From Bidens hawaiensis (Eukaryota > Streptophyta > Magnoliopsida > Asterales > Asteraceae), in assembly GCA_021521415.1 (NCBI GenBank), contig JAIQDT010001746.1:349388-413387 (forward strand): 64,000 nucleotides of DNA, written 5' to 3'. Position numbers and translations under genes: made by a program. The notes beneath the pieces are model-generated. The model searched no databases. It saw nothing but the letters and a program-made list of their open reading frames with translations, and had not been told where the DNA came from. How positions within the stretch are numbered: the first letter of the stretch is position 1; each line of letters opens with the position of its first letter. Positions 34,698 to 47,227 of the stretch are shown here, piece after piece.

Positions 34698-35106
34698 TAG
34701 AACCTTTAGTCCAGGTAACTGTGAACCCTACCTCCGATCTATTACATTATCTAAAGTATGAGGATATTTTAAAATTCTTTACACTACTTATGTGATTATA
34801 TATACTCTAATATGTCTCTGAACTATGGTATGAGTACCGATAGTTGATTTGTTATCTGTTCCGTTCTCCGACAACTTCCCTATGGCATGATGATACATTC
34901 TAGGAAAACTATTAGGGCATGGTAGTAAGGTAATTGACAATTACGGACGCGTGGTAATTGTGAATTACAAGAACAAATATGCGCTAATGGGATTCCTAAT
35001 GTGTAGATTGGTGTCTAACCTCTGTCTCTATTATTATATAATTGTTTTTCTCACCTCTGAAAGGATCCGTATTCAAACCTACAAATTTCGAGGACGAAAT
35101 TTATTT
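34698..35106 (+). other. Tekay 3' untranslated internal region
   Basis: No coding potential. It ends in TTTCGAGGACGAAATTTATT (35085-35104), the conserved pre-PPT motif shared with both gag-only elements. Confidence 0.75.
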
Positions 35107-35121
35107 TAAGAGGGTAATAGT
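35107..35121 (+). promoter_or_regulatory. Tekay polypurine tract, degraded
   Basis: AAGAGGGTAATAG abuts the 3' LTR; the expected AGGGGGAG core is reduced to GAGGG plus an AT interruption. Confidence 0.65.
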
Positions 35122-37820
35122 TGAAAAAACCGTTAAATAATTATATATATATACATATATATAAATAAGTGAATAACAATAATAACAAGTATATACAACA
35201 TAATATGGAAAGTTTATAATAGTAATAATGATTCAATATAAAAAAATATAAATGTGTGTACATTCACAGCCTCCCTTTCGGTGGGAAAACAAAAATAGAA
35301 AAGATAATAAGTAAATTCAGCAATAATAATTGTGATGGAGATGAGTTGCAGTGGGTGTCTTCTTCATTTTGGAAACCATAATTTTAGAGTTTGACCATTT
35401 GAAAACCTACTCTTTGTCTTTTTCACCAACATAGGTAGCAAATAATATATTTTCACAATCTCTTCAAGAAATCGTATAAACAACCTTATCAAATCATTTC
35501 TATCCACTGTATCACTGTTAAAGATATTTTGAAGACCCTCTCAACTACTATATAAATTGAATTAACCCTAAACACATATAGAAAAAGAAAAACTAAAAGA
35601 CTCACTTCAGACAATCCTTCAGACATCTCCAATCAACCAGTTTCCATATATTCTAAACCCAAATCCCCCAAAACTTCGACGATTCCGACGACCAAAGCCA
35701 ACTGCTGCCGCACGTCGCCACCACCACCTTTATTTCGTTCACCAACACGACTTCACCATTCACGTTCCTCCACCTCCCACCACCATACCCACCATATCCG
35801 TTAATAACTGAACCGCCCGCTATCACCGCGAAACCACCCAACGTAACAACAAGTCGACGTCTCCACACTCTCGAATCCTCATCCAACCCTTAGAACACGC
35901 GAGCCAAGGCGCCGCCACCTGATTGCGTTTTCCGTTTACCACCACCAACGATTGGAGTACCATAGGTTGTTTGAAAACATCACCGCGGTCGCTGTTCGCG
36001 TTTATTTCGGGAAGTATCTTTGCCACCGTATCGCGAGTCCAACCAAGGTAAACCGAACATGAACCTATATAAAACATCTAGATAAGTTAAACATGATTCA
36101 TGACATAAAACAAAAAGGTTTACAATTAATATGGCCATCTAGCTTATGTTATGATGAGTTAGCATGTTAAAGATGACAAAACGGAAATAGTGAATAAAGC
36201 AATTAAATCTGAATAGTAAACATGGAAACTCATAAGCTCCACTGGTTAAGATGTTTCAGTTTTAAACAGAAGGTCCAGGGTTCGAAACCCCTTTGCTGCA
36301 TCTATTTTATTTTTAAGATTATCAGCTCACTTTAAGTATATAATTAACAGTTTCTAAAGTTATATTCACAAGCTGGTTGTTGGTCTGTTGGTTAAGTTTT
36401 TGGATTGCAATAGAACAGATGTAGGTTCGAAACCCGTAGGCAGCAATCATTTTTTTAAATAGCTTAACAGCTCCTTTAACTGATTTTTGTTTAACTGTTT
36501 CTGTAAACATTAGCAAGTGTTGAATTAGTTCGAATGGTTATAAAAAATAAATAAATTAATAATTCGCTAGTCACGAGTTCAAACCCCACCCAATGCAAAC
36601 TATTTTTTTAAACCTTGTTAGATATTCATCCATAATTTTTTTTAAACATTTAAATTATATTCTTGTTTAAATATATAAATAAGAGATATCGACCTCGTTA
36701 ATAATAGTTATTTTTCATAATCAAACGACTCTATGTTTTCATATTTACATAAGATAAAATCCGACTATAACCTTATATAAACTGTACACGAACTTATGAG
36801 CTACGTGCATACGATGTAGGGTGATTAAAAAGAGCATCACTTATATAATTTATCTCCTAAGACAACTAATCAGCAATCAAGGTACGGATCCTAACCCCCT
36901 CCCTATTGTTAATATTTTCGATTGTTGTATACCCCGTTGATATTATATACCTTTGGAACTCCTAACGTCTTTGACACCTCGATTCATTTGGTCGTCTGTT
37001 CGATTCATTTTCAAATTATGATTTGATATTTGACTTGTTAGTGTGCGATATATTTATTATTACATTGTACTCGTTATCGCATGTTCCGTGATTTATTAAG
37101 ATATGAATTGTTATTGTATAACTCAGATTATTTGTACTCTGTTACCCTGAGCACTCGCTTCCCGTGGAGTGTCCCACGGGCATAACATTGTGGCGGCGAT
37201 GTTATGTGCTCCTTTCGTGACGGGGAGATTAGTTCACGGCGTTTCTTAAGTACAGGTGTGGTACATAGCTATTAGGAGGCGTATCGATATATCCTAGTTC
37301 AGTTTTTCAGTTTCAGTTTCAGGAAATGGTTGTGGGTATGCCAACTTACGCCATTTCGGGTGATTGACATATAGGAGTGGCCCCCCTATATGTCGTCACA
37401 TATTATCATACTCAGTTATGCTTATGGGTACATCTGTGTGATATGTTTCAGTTCAGTTATTTCAGTTATATGATTCTAATTAGTTATATGTTATCATATA
37501 TTATGATATTGTATTCAGTTAATTATTACTTGCTTTTGGGCCTTAATATTCCATACTTGGCATTCGGCTCATTCCGTAACTCTTTTTACCCTTCAGGTTC
37601 ACAGGATACTTTGGGCGGGATCAAGAGAGAAGCCTAAAACTTAGGAATAATTGGAAGATGTATGCTAAGCTTATGTTATATGAATAATATGTATTTTGGA
37701 CTTAGTATTTGAACTATCAGTAGTATGTACCTTCTAATGAAGTAATGGAATTATGTCTTTTTGTCTCTGTATACCTCCGTACATTGTGACACGTCAGTCT
37801 ATCCGGGTTTGAGTGTTACA
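35122..37820 (+). repeat. 3' LTR of the Tekay-type element
   Basis: 2,699 bp matching 27263-29905 with many small differences. The tRNA-like modules recur at about 36225-36310, 36375-36456 and 36520-36610. Confidence 0.88.
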
Positions 37821-37825
37821 TTTTC

Positions 37826-38856
37826 ACTCTTTATCTTCCTCAAACATAACGTTACTCTGCTCAAAATTTTCAGATTTTTTGATCTTTGATTTTCGGTGTT
37901 TTGATTATACTAGTGTGTTTATAAGGTATAGATGATCACATCTTTGTGATTTTCGTCAAAAATGGCATAGATTTGATAGGTTAATTATGATATTTTGCTA
38001 TCAGGTTTTTAAGGTTTATGAAAACCTTCATTTATCTGATCAATACCCTGTTAAATAAATTTATTTTGATATCATTGCAATTGGAATGGATTTCCGAGAT
38101 CCATGGTGATCTTTAATCATATTTTGATTGTTGATTGCTGGGTTAATTGTGAACTTTGGCTATCGGGTTTTTATGCTTTGTTTAAACCCTAACCTACTTG
38201 ACTTATATCATGTTTTGGACTCTCAAATCGATACCATTTCCTTTGCAATGTGTTTCCGAGATCTTTATGATCATTGACTCGATTATACATCGATAATTAT
38301 GGGATGGGAACTAGCACCCTAAAGACAGCTACTCTCGCTTTCTAACAGTAAACTAAACTGCCTTCCGGTCGCCTCACCAACGCCTTCTCTCCCTATCGGT
38401 CGAACTTTTCCATTTGTTGACTTATTGTGTTCTTGGTTAATTTTGACCTTGACCTGAGAAGTCAAAGATTAAGCCTTTTATTGGCCATTCGTTATACTTA
38501 GCGAATTGGAACTCATACGTTTCCAATTCGTTAAGTAAATCACACGAACTAGATTGGCAAATCCGTTTAATAATGAATCAGATGTGCATTCGTTAAATTA
38601 TAACGAATTAATTGTTAAATTATAACGAACTAGCTTTTAATTCGTCATCTTTCATTAGTAATTCGCTACTTCTACTTCGTCCATAATTTACTTGATAACG
38701 AATCAGAAGATTCGTTATGAAATTTATAACGAATCAGTCTGACTCCTTAACGAATGACATTTTATAATATTTTTTTTTAAATTATGTAAATAACTACAAC
38801 ATTTATTTTTATCTTAATTAATGGTTACTTATTCTCGACATTACTAATACAGTATT
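37826..38856 (+). other. Sirevirus non-coding region between pol and the extra gene
   Basis: Resumes the Sirevirus after the Tekay insertion. T-rich and non-coding; from about 38490 to 38760 it carries many TTCGTTA/TAACGAA motifs in both orientations. It ends just before the ATG at 38857. Confidence 0.65.
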
Positions 38857-40094
38857 ATGGCTGATCAAATGGATCAAGATCCACCTGTTGCTCAACAAGA
38901 ACAGCAACAACAAGAACAAGAATATGTGCCTCTGCTGCCATATGACAAGAAACACAACATTTGTGCCTTTGTTGGTCCAAACGTTGCTGACGAAGTGTTA
39001 TTTGGGGATTTTCTAGCATTCTTACGTCGTTCGGTGATACACTTTGCTATAACTGCTTGGCCCAAAGTTTATCTGAGCATTATTAGACAATTCTGGAATA
39101 CAGCTGAGTACGTTGAAGTAGAGAACCACATTCGAGCCACAATCAACCAAACTCCTATGACAGTGGATACTGAAGTGATTAGACGTGTGCTTCGTTTGGA
39201 GACAATGAGGATAATCCATGTGAGTTCGACAAGGAATTAATCAAGGGTTTGTTTCGTCGTGTATTTTATGGTGGCGACATTGAAGACTCTATGTTTAACA
39301 AGAATGGACTGTGCCCACCCTACAAGTATCTACTACATGTATTGATTCATTGTTTGGGTGGTCGTCGAGGTGGTTTTGATGAATGCCGAATCATGTTGCA
39401 ATCGGCTTTTGTGACACTTGTTCTTAACAAACCATTTAACTTCTCAGAAATGATCTTTTATCATCTGAAGGAGCAATGTCAGCAAACGGCTCAGAAAATC
39501 CACCATGTTCTTATCATCTCAATGTTGTACCGTTATCCCAAACTTCATCGGTTCTAGGATTATGACACACGATTGTACGTAAAAAGTTCTTAATGTATCC
39601 AAGATTTCTACAGTTGATTATTCATGACTTGATTCCCAACTTGGTTATTGATCAATCATTGGCGGATGATGTTCTTACTTTAGAACACTTGAAGGCTGAA
39701 CTGTACGAAGAATGACGATCTATCATAAGGATAAGCCGAAGACCAAATGCCTGATTGGTCATATTATTAATCCTGATTATGTATGTCCTCCCGAGGATCG
39801 CTGGATCCATGATGATTCGGATTCAGAGCGTGAGGGAGGAGAAGGTGGGAACGATGGAGGTGATGATGGTGATGATGGTGGAAATGATGGTGATGGTGGT
39901 GCGGCTCTTCTAGAACCACAAGCTGCTGTTGAAGCTGCGTTAGCTGCTACAATTGCAGCTCAACGAAAAAGAAAAGGTAAAGAGATGGCAACTGAAGGTT
40001 CGGTAAAGAGACGTGTGTTAGCTGGGGCTGGAGTTTCCTTTGGTGTTCAACCGTCTCGTCCTCCTATTTCTCAACGACCGGCGGTGCCGATTAC
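38857..40094 (+). pseudogene. Extra Sirevirus gene after pol, 5' half
   Basis: Begins MADQMDQDPP and a Gln-rich stretch. A globular region follows (FLAFLRRSVIHFAI, IIRQFWNTAEYVEV), then FYGGDIEDSMFN, a predicted helical block, and KFLMYPRFLQL near 39580. Frame changes near 39220 and 39560-39710 break it. It continues as an acidic Gly/Asp-rich stretch and a basic, nuclear-signal-like RKRKGKEM. The solo LTR interrupts at 40095. Sireviruses often have such a third gene in the env-like position; its function is unknown. No signal peptide or membrane segment is obvious, so an envelope role is not supported. Confidence 0.7.
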
Positions 40095-42433
40095 TGTAAC
40101 ATCCCGAATTTCAAATAATAATATTTATATTATTATTATTAATGGAAAAGTTTACTTGGATTAATGAATAAAATGGTAAAGGTAAAGATAAGTAGGCTAA
40201 TTAAATGGAACTAATCATGGACCAAAAAGGAAAGATGGGCCTTAGGTCCATGGGCTTAAGGGAGTATATATACCCCTTAAACCCTAATCCTTTCCATTTC
40301 CATCCATATTCTCCATCTTATTCTCTCTACACCTTAAAAACACACACAAACCTTCCTCTTTCGGCCGCAAGCTAGATCAAGGAACCGAGATCAAAAATCA
40401 AACCATTTATTGATAGATCTTTGGGTTACAAGCTAGATACAAGATCAATAACTCATAACAAGATAGCCGTGACCTATTAACCACATAAAGGTATGTTCTT
40501 TATGATTAAAGGTTATGTTTTTATGAACGGTTTGCTATAAAACTTGACCCTAGAGTAGATCGGGTCTAAATGCTTCATAAAAATGCAAACTTGATAATTA
40601 AAATGAACTTAATAGACTCATGGTAGTATTCGGCTTATAGATAAACCCTAGATCTAGCCTAGAACGCTTTAAACCTATAAAGGTCTAAGATTTATGCCTA
40701 AAATGGGATAGATCTTGAAGCGGTGATAGTAATGGGGGTAAACGAGTAAAAATAATGATGATAAAGGTTAAAAGTTCATAATTTGAACCATAGAACAAGA
40801 TACTGGGCAAGGTGGAAACGTAAGATAGGAAAGTTGGCTGAACTGGGGGTTTTCGGCCAACTGTGAGAATCCATGGTCAACCATGTGGTTTTCGGTCAAC
40901 CAGAAATTTCGGCCAAAACGGGTTCTCGGCCAATGAGTTCTCGGCCACGGGGTTTTCGGTCAAGTTCTCGGTCGAAAAAACGGGTTCTCGGTCAAACCAA
41001 GGATCTCGGCCACCATGGTTCTCTACCTTGGAGTTCTCGGTTATTCTAGTTCTCTGTTTGAAGTTGGGCCTGAGTCCAGTTAGGCCTAAGTACCATAATG
41101 GACAGTTGGGCCTGAATCAGCTAAGCCCATATTCCATTTAGACAACATAGCTCATTATCTTAAACTTAACAAGCAAGCCCAACTTAGAAAATAACTTAAA
41201 ATGTTAATGGAAAATGTGTTAAGACAGTTAATGGAAATAAAATTTTTCCAAGCTGACCTGGCAACTCGACCCCAGCCAGGGGCTCTGCCTCTTGGACCCC
41301 GCTAGGGGCTGCCGCCCCTAGAACCCGTTGCCAGGGGCGCTACCCCCGGACCCCCGTTCATTGTGGGATATAATCGACCTAGAAACACAATATAGATAGT
41401 GATAGATGATTGATACGTGTAATTATTATACAGTTAGCCGTGCACAGCTCAAGAAAGGGATTACGATTAACGGTGAACAAAACCGACTTCAGGTGAGTTT
41501 CTAGCCCCATTTCCTTGTTATGTTTTCGGGGCTGTGTGCATACTCGATGTGATAGTTAATACACTTACCTTAACTGGTAAGTGTATGCCTTATATGGTTT
41601 ATAAGTTATGTATATATATCTTAAATGTGAATGAAAGCTTGTCGGTACATGAACGATCTTCGGATATTGCATGTGCCAACAAGGGAGGTATGTTTATGAT
41701 AGATGAATGTGTATGATAGATATACGTACAATATATGAATATGTATGAATGATTAAAGAAAGTATGTATGTTATGGGTATGTAAAGATAGTATGTACGAA
41801 GATGAAGAAAGAGTGACCAGACCCTAATAATATCTGAGATAGAGAAGGAGGGACCAGACCCTTTATAATATCTGAGATAGAGGAGTAAAAAGGGACCAGA
41901 CCCTAATAATATCTGAGATAGACAAGAAAGGGACCAGACCCTAAAATATCTGAGATAGACAAAGGAAATAGGGACCAGACCCTAATAATATCTGAGATAG
42001 AATGGACAGTAACTATATAGTATGAAAGTAATAAAGTATGAATTTACGTATGAAATTATGTAATGAAAGTAAGTTAGTAAAGTAATTATTATGTATCTTC
42101 GGATGCATGATTGAAGGTAAGTGTATGTATTATATGATACGTGATTAACTAGAACTCACTCAGCGTAGCTGACTTTTAGTATGCACGCAGGTGAGTAGGA
42201 TGAGGCAGGTAGCTTGAGGAGGACACATGGCAGAGTTGGACGAAGCTGGCATCTGAAGATTTTGCTATAATGTTTTATTTTAAGTAATGTTTAAAAGACA
42301 AAATATGGATGTTTTGTAACGAATGGTTTAAGTTTTATATTCCGCGTATGTTTTTATTAACTCTGATGATTTGAACTATGTCGATGAGTAAATCCAACGT
42401 CCAAATGTGAGGCACCGGTAACGGGACCTTACA
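40095..42433 (+). mobile_element. Solo LTR of a Ty3-type element
   Basis: 2,339 bp from TGTAACATCCCG to GGGACCTTACA with the duplication ATTAC on both sides (40090-40094 and 42434-42438). No internal region, so it is the product of LTR-LTR recombination. It contains a TATATATA near 40265, a degenerate TTCTCGGCCA minisatellite (about 40850-41050), a GC-rich CCAGGGGC block (about 41275-41360) and a five-copy minisatellite (41812-42000). Its start resembles the LTR fragment at 1-135. Confidence 0.92.
41812..42000. repeat. Minisatellite of five units in the solo LTR
   Basis: Five units of about 32-40 bp, each with GACCAGACCCT, then AATATCTGAGATAGA and a variable purine-rich spacer. Confidence 0.9.
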
Positions 42434-42438
42434 ATTAC

Positions 42439-44286
42439 TATTAGCACTCCGGCGCTTACTTTGACGACGACGATGGTTCCTCACGACAGGCTTGGTATGA
42501 TTCCTCAAATGGCTTTAGCTGAAATACCAGGGCCTTTTGTTATTCCCTCTACTGTTCCTCCAACACCGTCAATGAGGCCCCCTCCACCTAGTGATGTCTC
42601 ATTTTTGAGAATTACACGGCCTCAAGGACCAATCCAGCCAGTTCATCCATCTCTTTATAATATGCCACCGAATCATCAAACAGGCATACTTTTGAATCTT
42701 CTTCATTTGTATGAAAATCAAATGTCTGCTGACCGTCTAAATCAAGAACGCCTCATGGAAAATCAGAAGAAATTTATGAGTTATGTCTCCTTCTGCCAGA
42801 AAGAAACGAAAGCCCTACGTGAGATTGTTACGTCTCAGGGGTGAAAATAAAAGAGCATGAGGAACTTATCTTACAATTAACTTGTAAGGATGGTGCACTA
42901 AAAAGACTCAGGAATGATGACGAAGATCCTGATGAGTCTGGTGCAGGTGGTGAGATGAAACAAGCTCACAACTCATCATCTGGTGCAGGCACTAGTGGAG
43001 TTGGTGATTCGGGCATGCAGATTATTGTATATCATGACACGACTGCTGCAAAACCGATTGAGATGATCGAAGCTGACACTGTAATCTTTGTTGATTGATC
43101 TGGAGTGGTCAGAAGTGTGGTGAACTGGAATGAGATTGAAGTTGGACAGTTTGTGCAACGGTCTCTAACACGAGAGCAGATTTCACTACTGCTTGGTTTG
43201 AATGATGAACAGTTGACCGTGTTAGAGGCAGAGCCGGATGTGGAAGTAGAGAATGAGGAGGAGATTCTAAATGATCTGACTATTCAAATGAATACGGATT
43301 TTATTTATGAAGATGAAGAGGTCCAGGTTGAAGATGTGACAGCGGAGGAGTATCCTGACTTGTTTCAACACACAAATGTTGATCAAGGTGCTCCAGTATT
43401 TAATGAGCAAATGTTTAAAGCCACTGAGGATAATCTGGAGAAGGTGTCTAAGGATAAGAAGGTGGTTGATACGAGATTCAACTCAATTGAGAACCCGACT
43501 GATGCTGATATTGCAAGATGGTTTTGGTATCGAAGCAAGAAAACCCGTAAGATTATTGAGGCATACAGATATGTAGCTCAAGAGCGGAAGGACGAAGCTG
43601 TTGCTCGTGCTAAAGCTAACCAAGTGACTTAATTCAAGAATGTGTCAAAGGTTCAAGGAAATATTATTTCTTGGTTATATGATTCTGATCTTAAAGTATG
43701 CATTGTGAAATGGGAAAAGGGGGTTCAATATTATGAGAAGATAATGGACGTTCTTACTTTACCGCGTTGGGATGTTCGTACCCTCGTGTATCGTCCATTT
43801 ATCAACCGAGGGGGTGACTGGATAGCAGATTGGTTTCATCAACAATTGCTATTCGAGGTCAATTCTGGATTCAAGTTTCTCAAGCCCCAAGTTCCAACCC
43901 GAAAACGTATAGATGAAATTGATCCAAGGACGGGTTGGAGAAAGTTGGTTCTCAAAGTTAAACCGCCAAAGACCATGAAGCAAGTACCAGTGAAGACTTT
44001 GAACCAACACATGCATCTATCCTTCAACCGCTGGTATTACGACAACCGAACCGGAGAGGCCGTCATCGTTCTAGGCAAAGGTTTGAAGACCGAGTTGATC
44101 AAGATCATTGACCCAATGTGGCTGGTTAATTTAACCGAGACTGACAATGACGTGCTACACAAGAACAAGATTTGTTCGAGCGCAGTGAAGACTATGACCT
44201 GGCTATGCAGTTCCAACGCGTTGCGTGTATGTTATGAGAACGGGATTCATAGTTGCAGAGATTGGCAGTCCAAGCGCTTCAAGTAA
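42439..44286 (+). pseudogene. Extra Sirevirus gene after pol, 3' half
   Basis: Continues the same gene after the solo LTR: a Pro-rich segment (VPPTPSMRPPPPSD), a Gln/Leu helix, an acidic region around 43200-43350, and a C-terminal region with many aromatic residues (IISWLYDSDLKVCIVKWEKG, HLSFNRWYYDNRTGE). TGA at 43096-43098 and TAA at 43630-43632 interrupt it, with frame changes near 42842. The final stop is at 44284-44286, 33 bp before the 3' LTR. No enzyme motif recognised. Confidence 0.65.
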
Positions 44287-44319
44287 TGAAAAGACAAAGA
44301 GCTCAAGACGAGGGGTGTC

Positions 44320-44838
44320 TGTTAGTGCACGGTTTTGCGTCTAGAGTCTTTGTATTTATCGTTAACGTATTTGTCGTTTGATTTATGTAATAAAGTATTA
44401 AATTATTAGGTTAGTTCGCTAAAGTATAGTCTAGTTCGCTAAGGATGTTTAGCAAACTAGATCTTAGTTATTAACCCTCTTGATTCGTTAAGGATGTTTA
44501 ACGAATCAGGCGGTGATTCGCTAAGTTATTTCATTTAAATGTATGTAACGAAGTGGACTCTAGTTCGTTAGGGAATGTTAACGAACTAGATCCATCTTCT
44601 ATATATAGTGAACACTGTTCACTGTTAATTTCAGTTTTGAGTTTTAATATTAACGAATTATTGCCAATTCTCTCTCAAGCTTCATACTAATATTATACAC
44701 ATACATACAACTGATATATATACATATAACATACAATCAAACGTAATAATGAACTAGATCCGTATTTAGATTAATCGTATTCATACATGTATCAGATCTA
44801 AGATCTGTGTATTGATTAAGGGTTATCGAGCTCAAACA
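44320..44838 (+). repeat. 3' LTR of the Sirevirus
   Basis: 519 bp, begins TGTTAGTGCAC after the purine-rich AAGACGAGGGG. Differs from the 5' LTR at roughly 3% of positions by eye. Its three hairpins are at 44431-44460, 44481-44508 and 44559-44590. Confidence 0.93.
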
Positions 44839-44843
44839 GTCTT

Positions 44844-44946
44844 CGAGAAAACAAACAGTCTGTAGATGACAATGTATGCGCGTGGTCTGCACGACCTAGA
44901 AAAAAGAGGCTGCGCGGACCTTTTTCAGAAAAACAAATAGCACCTT
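44844..44946. mobile_element. Right end of the hAT-like element split by the Sirevirus
   Basis: Carries GTCTGTAGATG (44858-44868) and the terminal CAAATAGCACCTT, the inverted partners of the sequences at 8447-8507. Confidence 0.5.
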
Positions 44947-47227
44947 AGTCAACTTCCGAAAATTATGGAAAAGTTTTTGATTTATGAAATATTAAAAATG
45001 GGGTTTTTTTTCACACTAGTTTTGACCAATGTTTTCAGACCCGGCCCGGACATTGACCCGGACGTCTTACCGGGTCAATGGTCGGACCGACCCGGGAGGG
45101 CGGACCGGTGTTGACCCGGATGACGTCATAAATACAATATATATATATATATACACTCATATAAATTATATATAAAAAAATAACCAAATTTAATGAAGCT
45201 TCATAATCTAAAAATTCAAAACATATATTCACTCTTAGTCTCAAACCATTGATATGTAAAAGTCTTATAAAAGTAGACATGTTTATCAAGTTTTTGTATC
45301 AAAAATAAAACTTAAAAGACAAAAATAAAACAACTAAACATTAGTACAAGTGTAGGGCTAATTTTAATAAAACTATAACTCCAAGGTGAAAAGTGTAACT
45401 TATAAGAAAAGGAGTTATTTAGGGTTTGATATTGTTGGAGCTTTTTGATGCTCCTACCGCCTCCTCAATATCAAACATAACCTTCAATGTATTTAGTGAC
45501 ATAATCAAAATCACTACATCACACATATATCTTTCTTTAAATCTTTGCAAGATCTTCATCACTTATCATCTTCAAGGCACATCCTTTTCTGATCTTCATC
45601 AAAGATCATCTTTACCACAATTATTTTGGTAAGTCTTTGTATGAATCGCCGGAAAAATGAAATAATGATACTGAATATGGATGAAGCTGATTTATATTTA
45701 GAACCTAGAAGAAAAACATGTATAACAAAAAAACAGGAAAAATATTAAACTTCAAATAAATATAAAACACCAATTGTTATAGGTATAACACATAAACGGA
45801 AAACTTACCAGAATAACGTAAATACGTAGAAATATTAGCTTTATCGCCGTTTTTGATTTAGAACCTAAACTGATTTTAAAAAAATCAGTTAACAATGAAA
45901 ATAAAGATAAAAATGTTAGATCTACAATAACTGGAAGAAATGTTGCCGGAAAAAGATATAACCTTGCCGGAAAATCATATAACATTGTTGGACATTAGAG
46001 TATAATATATAACCTTACCGGAAAACGATTAATCTCGATCTACATTACCGGAATATAGAAGATGGTGGATGGTGGAGTTAATAAGAAGTCTAGAGAGAGA
46101 GAGAGAGAGATTAAAATGATTATAGTGGAAAATTCTAAAGTTTAAATAGTGTGTGAGATGACACGTGGCAGAATATTAGAGCACATGAGAATGGAAACAT
46201 GCTGACTGGATTGCACATGTGGACAGCCTAGAAGAAGGCCATGTGTCCACGTTGTATTGTTTTAATAATATTTAAATATATTTTTAGAATATATGGATAA
46301 TCACCACCTAAAATAAAAAGTCATTATTGGAAGATGGAACAGTTACATAAACTTCAACATGTCCATTTAACATTGGATTTTGACGTAGAACCTAAATAGA
46401 TTATACAAACATCAAATTAAGCAATGGTGTAATAAAAATTATTAAAAACTCAAACTGAAGAAAAAATATTTAATACTTTAATCCTTAATCGAACATTGAA
46501 TAATTGAACGATAATCAATAATATATGAGAATCGAACAATAGCGTAAAAGAAATATTATATTTATAATAGGGAGATAATCGTAGAGAGAATTGCCTAACC
46601 AGTGAGAGAGAGAGAGAGAGAGAGAGAATTGTTTATTAAGGTTTTTAATGTTAAGGTTTATATAATCAGTATTTAATGTTAAGGTTAAAATATATATTGG
46701 TTGATTAAAATTAAAATCAGCTACCAAAACTTGTGAAAGGAAAGTTGTTATGGTCAATTTTTAGATTAAAATTAAATTGTGAATATGTGAAAATTATACA
46801 TATGGAAAGTTGATTACATGAAATCATATATGAACAAGCTATGTGAATAACATGTGTAGATATTGTGTTGCTTTAATAGATTAATACGATGGTATTTGTT
46901 CAATGCAAGAAAGTTTCATTTTATTAACAAGTTTATAAAAACGTACAACATATTGTGCGTATGGTAATGAGCCGCTCCGATATATTTTATTATTTTTATA
47001 TAAATAATGTAAGTTCATATGTGTATTTTGTTTGTTACTAAAGACTAGTTTTCTAAATTTGGTTTCAAGCCAGCCTTAGACGAGTCAATTTTGATAGGCT
47101 TGCTAGCGTAAATGAGTTTGTAATTTGTAAAAGTAAATATGTAATAAATAACTAGTGGATGGGGTGTAAGACTTAAATCTAACTTGATCTTTAACCCGAC
47201 TTGCGTTAAATAAAGATTATATTTGGA
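44947..47227. other. Intergenic region, no gene recognised
   Basis: A short GC-rich patch of repeated GACCCGG (45041-45122) stands out and may be one end of a truncated MITE. A hairpin with 11-bp perfect outer arms (GTTTGATATTG / CAATATCAAAC) lies at about 45424-45476. GA microsatellites occur at 46091-46110 and 46604-46628. No coding potential seen on either strand. Confidence 0.5.

Larger units (their letters stand above)
27263..37820 (+). mobile_element. Ty3 Tekay-type chromovirus, full length but decayed
   Basis: The LTRs are 27263-29905 and 35122-37820. The flanking pentamers TATTC (27258-27262) and TTTTC (37821-37825) fit a duplication with one later change. Gene order gag, protease, RT, RNase H, integrase with a chromodomain-like C-terminus is that of Ty3 chromoviruses, Tekay/Del group. 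Stops and frameshifts occur in gag, at the protease/RT and RT/RNase H junctions and in integrase. The LTRs differ at several positions per 100 bp by eye, so it looks older than the 12.5-kb element. Confidence 0.92.
9157..44838 (+). mobile_element. Ty1/copia Sirevirus, 35.7 kb as interrupted by three later insertions
   Basis: The LTRs at 9157-9677 and 44320-44838 match along their length with scattered substitutions. Both begin TGTTAGTGCAC and end in CTCAAACA, and GTCTT flanks the whole (9152-9156 and 44839-44843). Gene order is gag, protease, integrase, RT, RNase H, then an extra gene before the 3' LTR. Integrase before RT defines copia; the extra 3' gene and RT style point to the Sirevirus lineage. 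Removing the three insertions leaves about 14.7 kb, large for the lineage. Multiple stops and frameshifts make it non-functional. Confidence 0.9.

Noticed and set aside
45041..45122. GACCCGG-rich patch as a complete MITE
   Set aside because: It looks like one end of a known style of element, but no inverted partner was found downstream.
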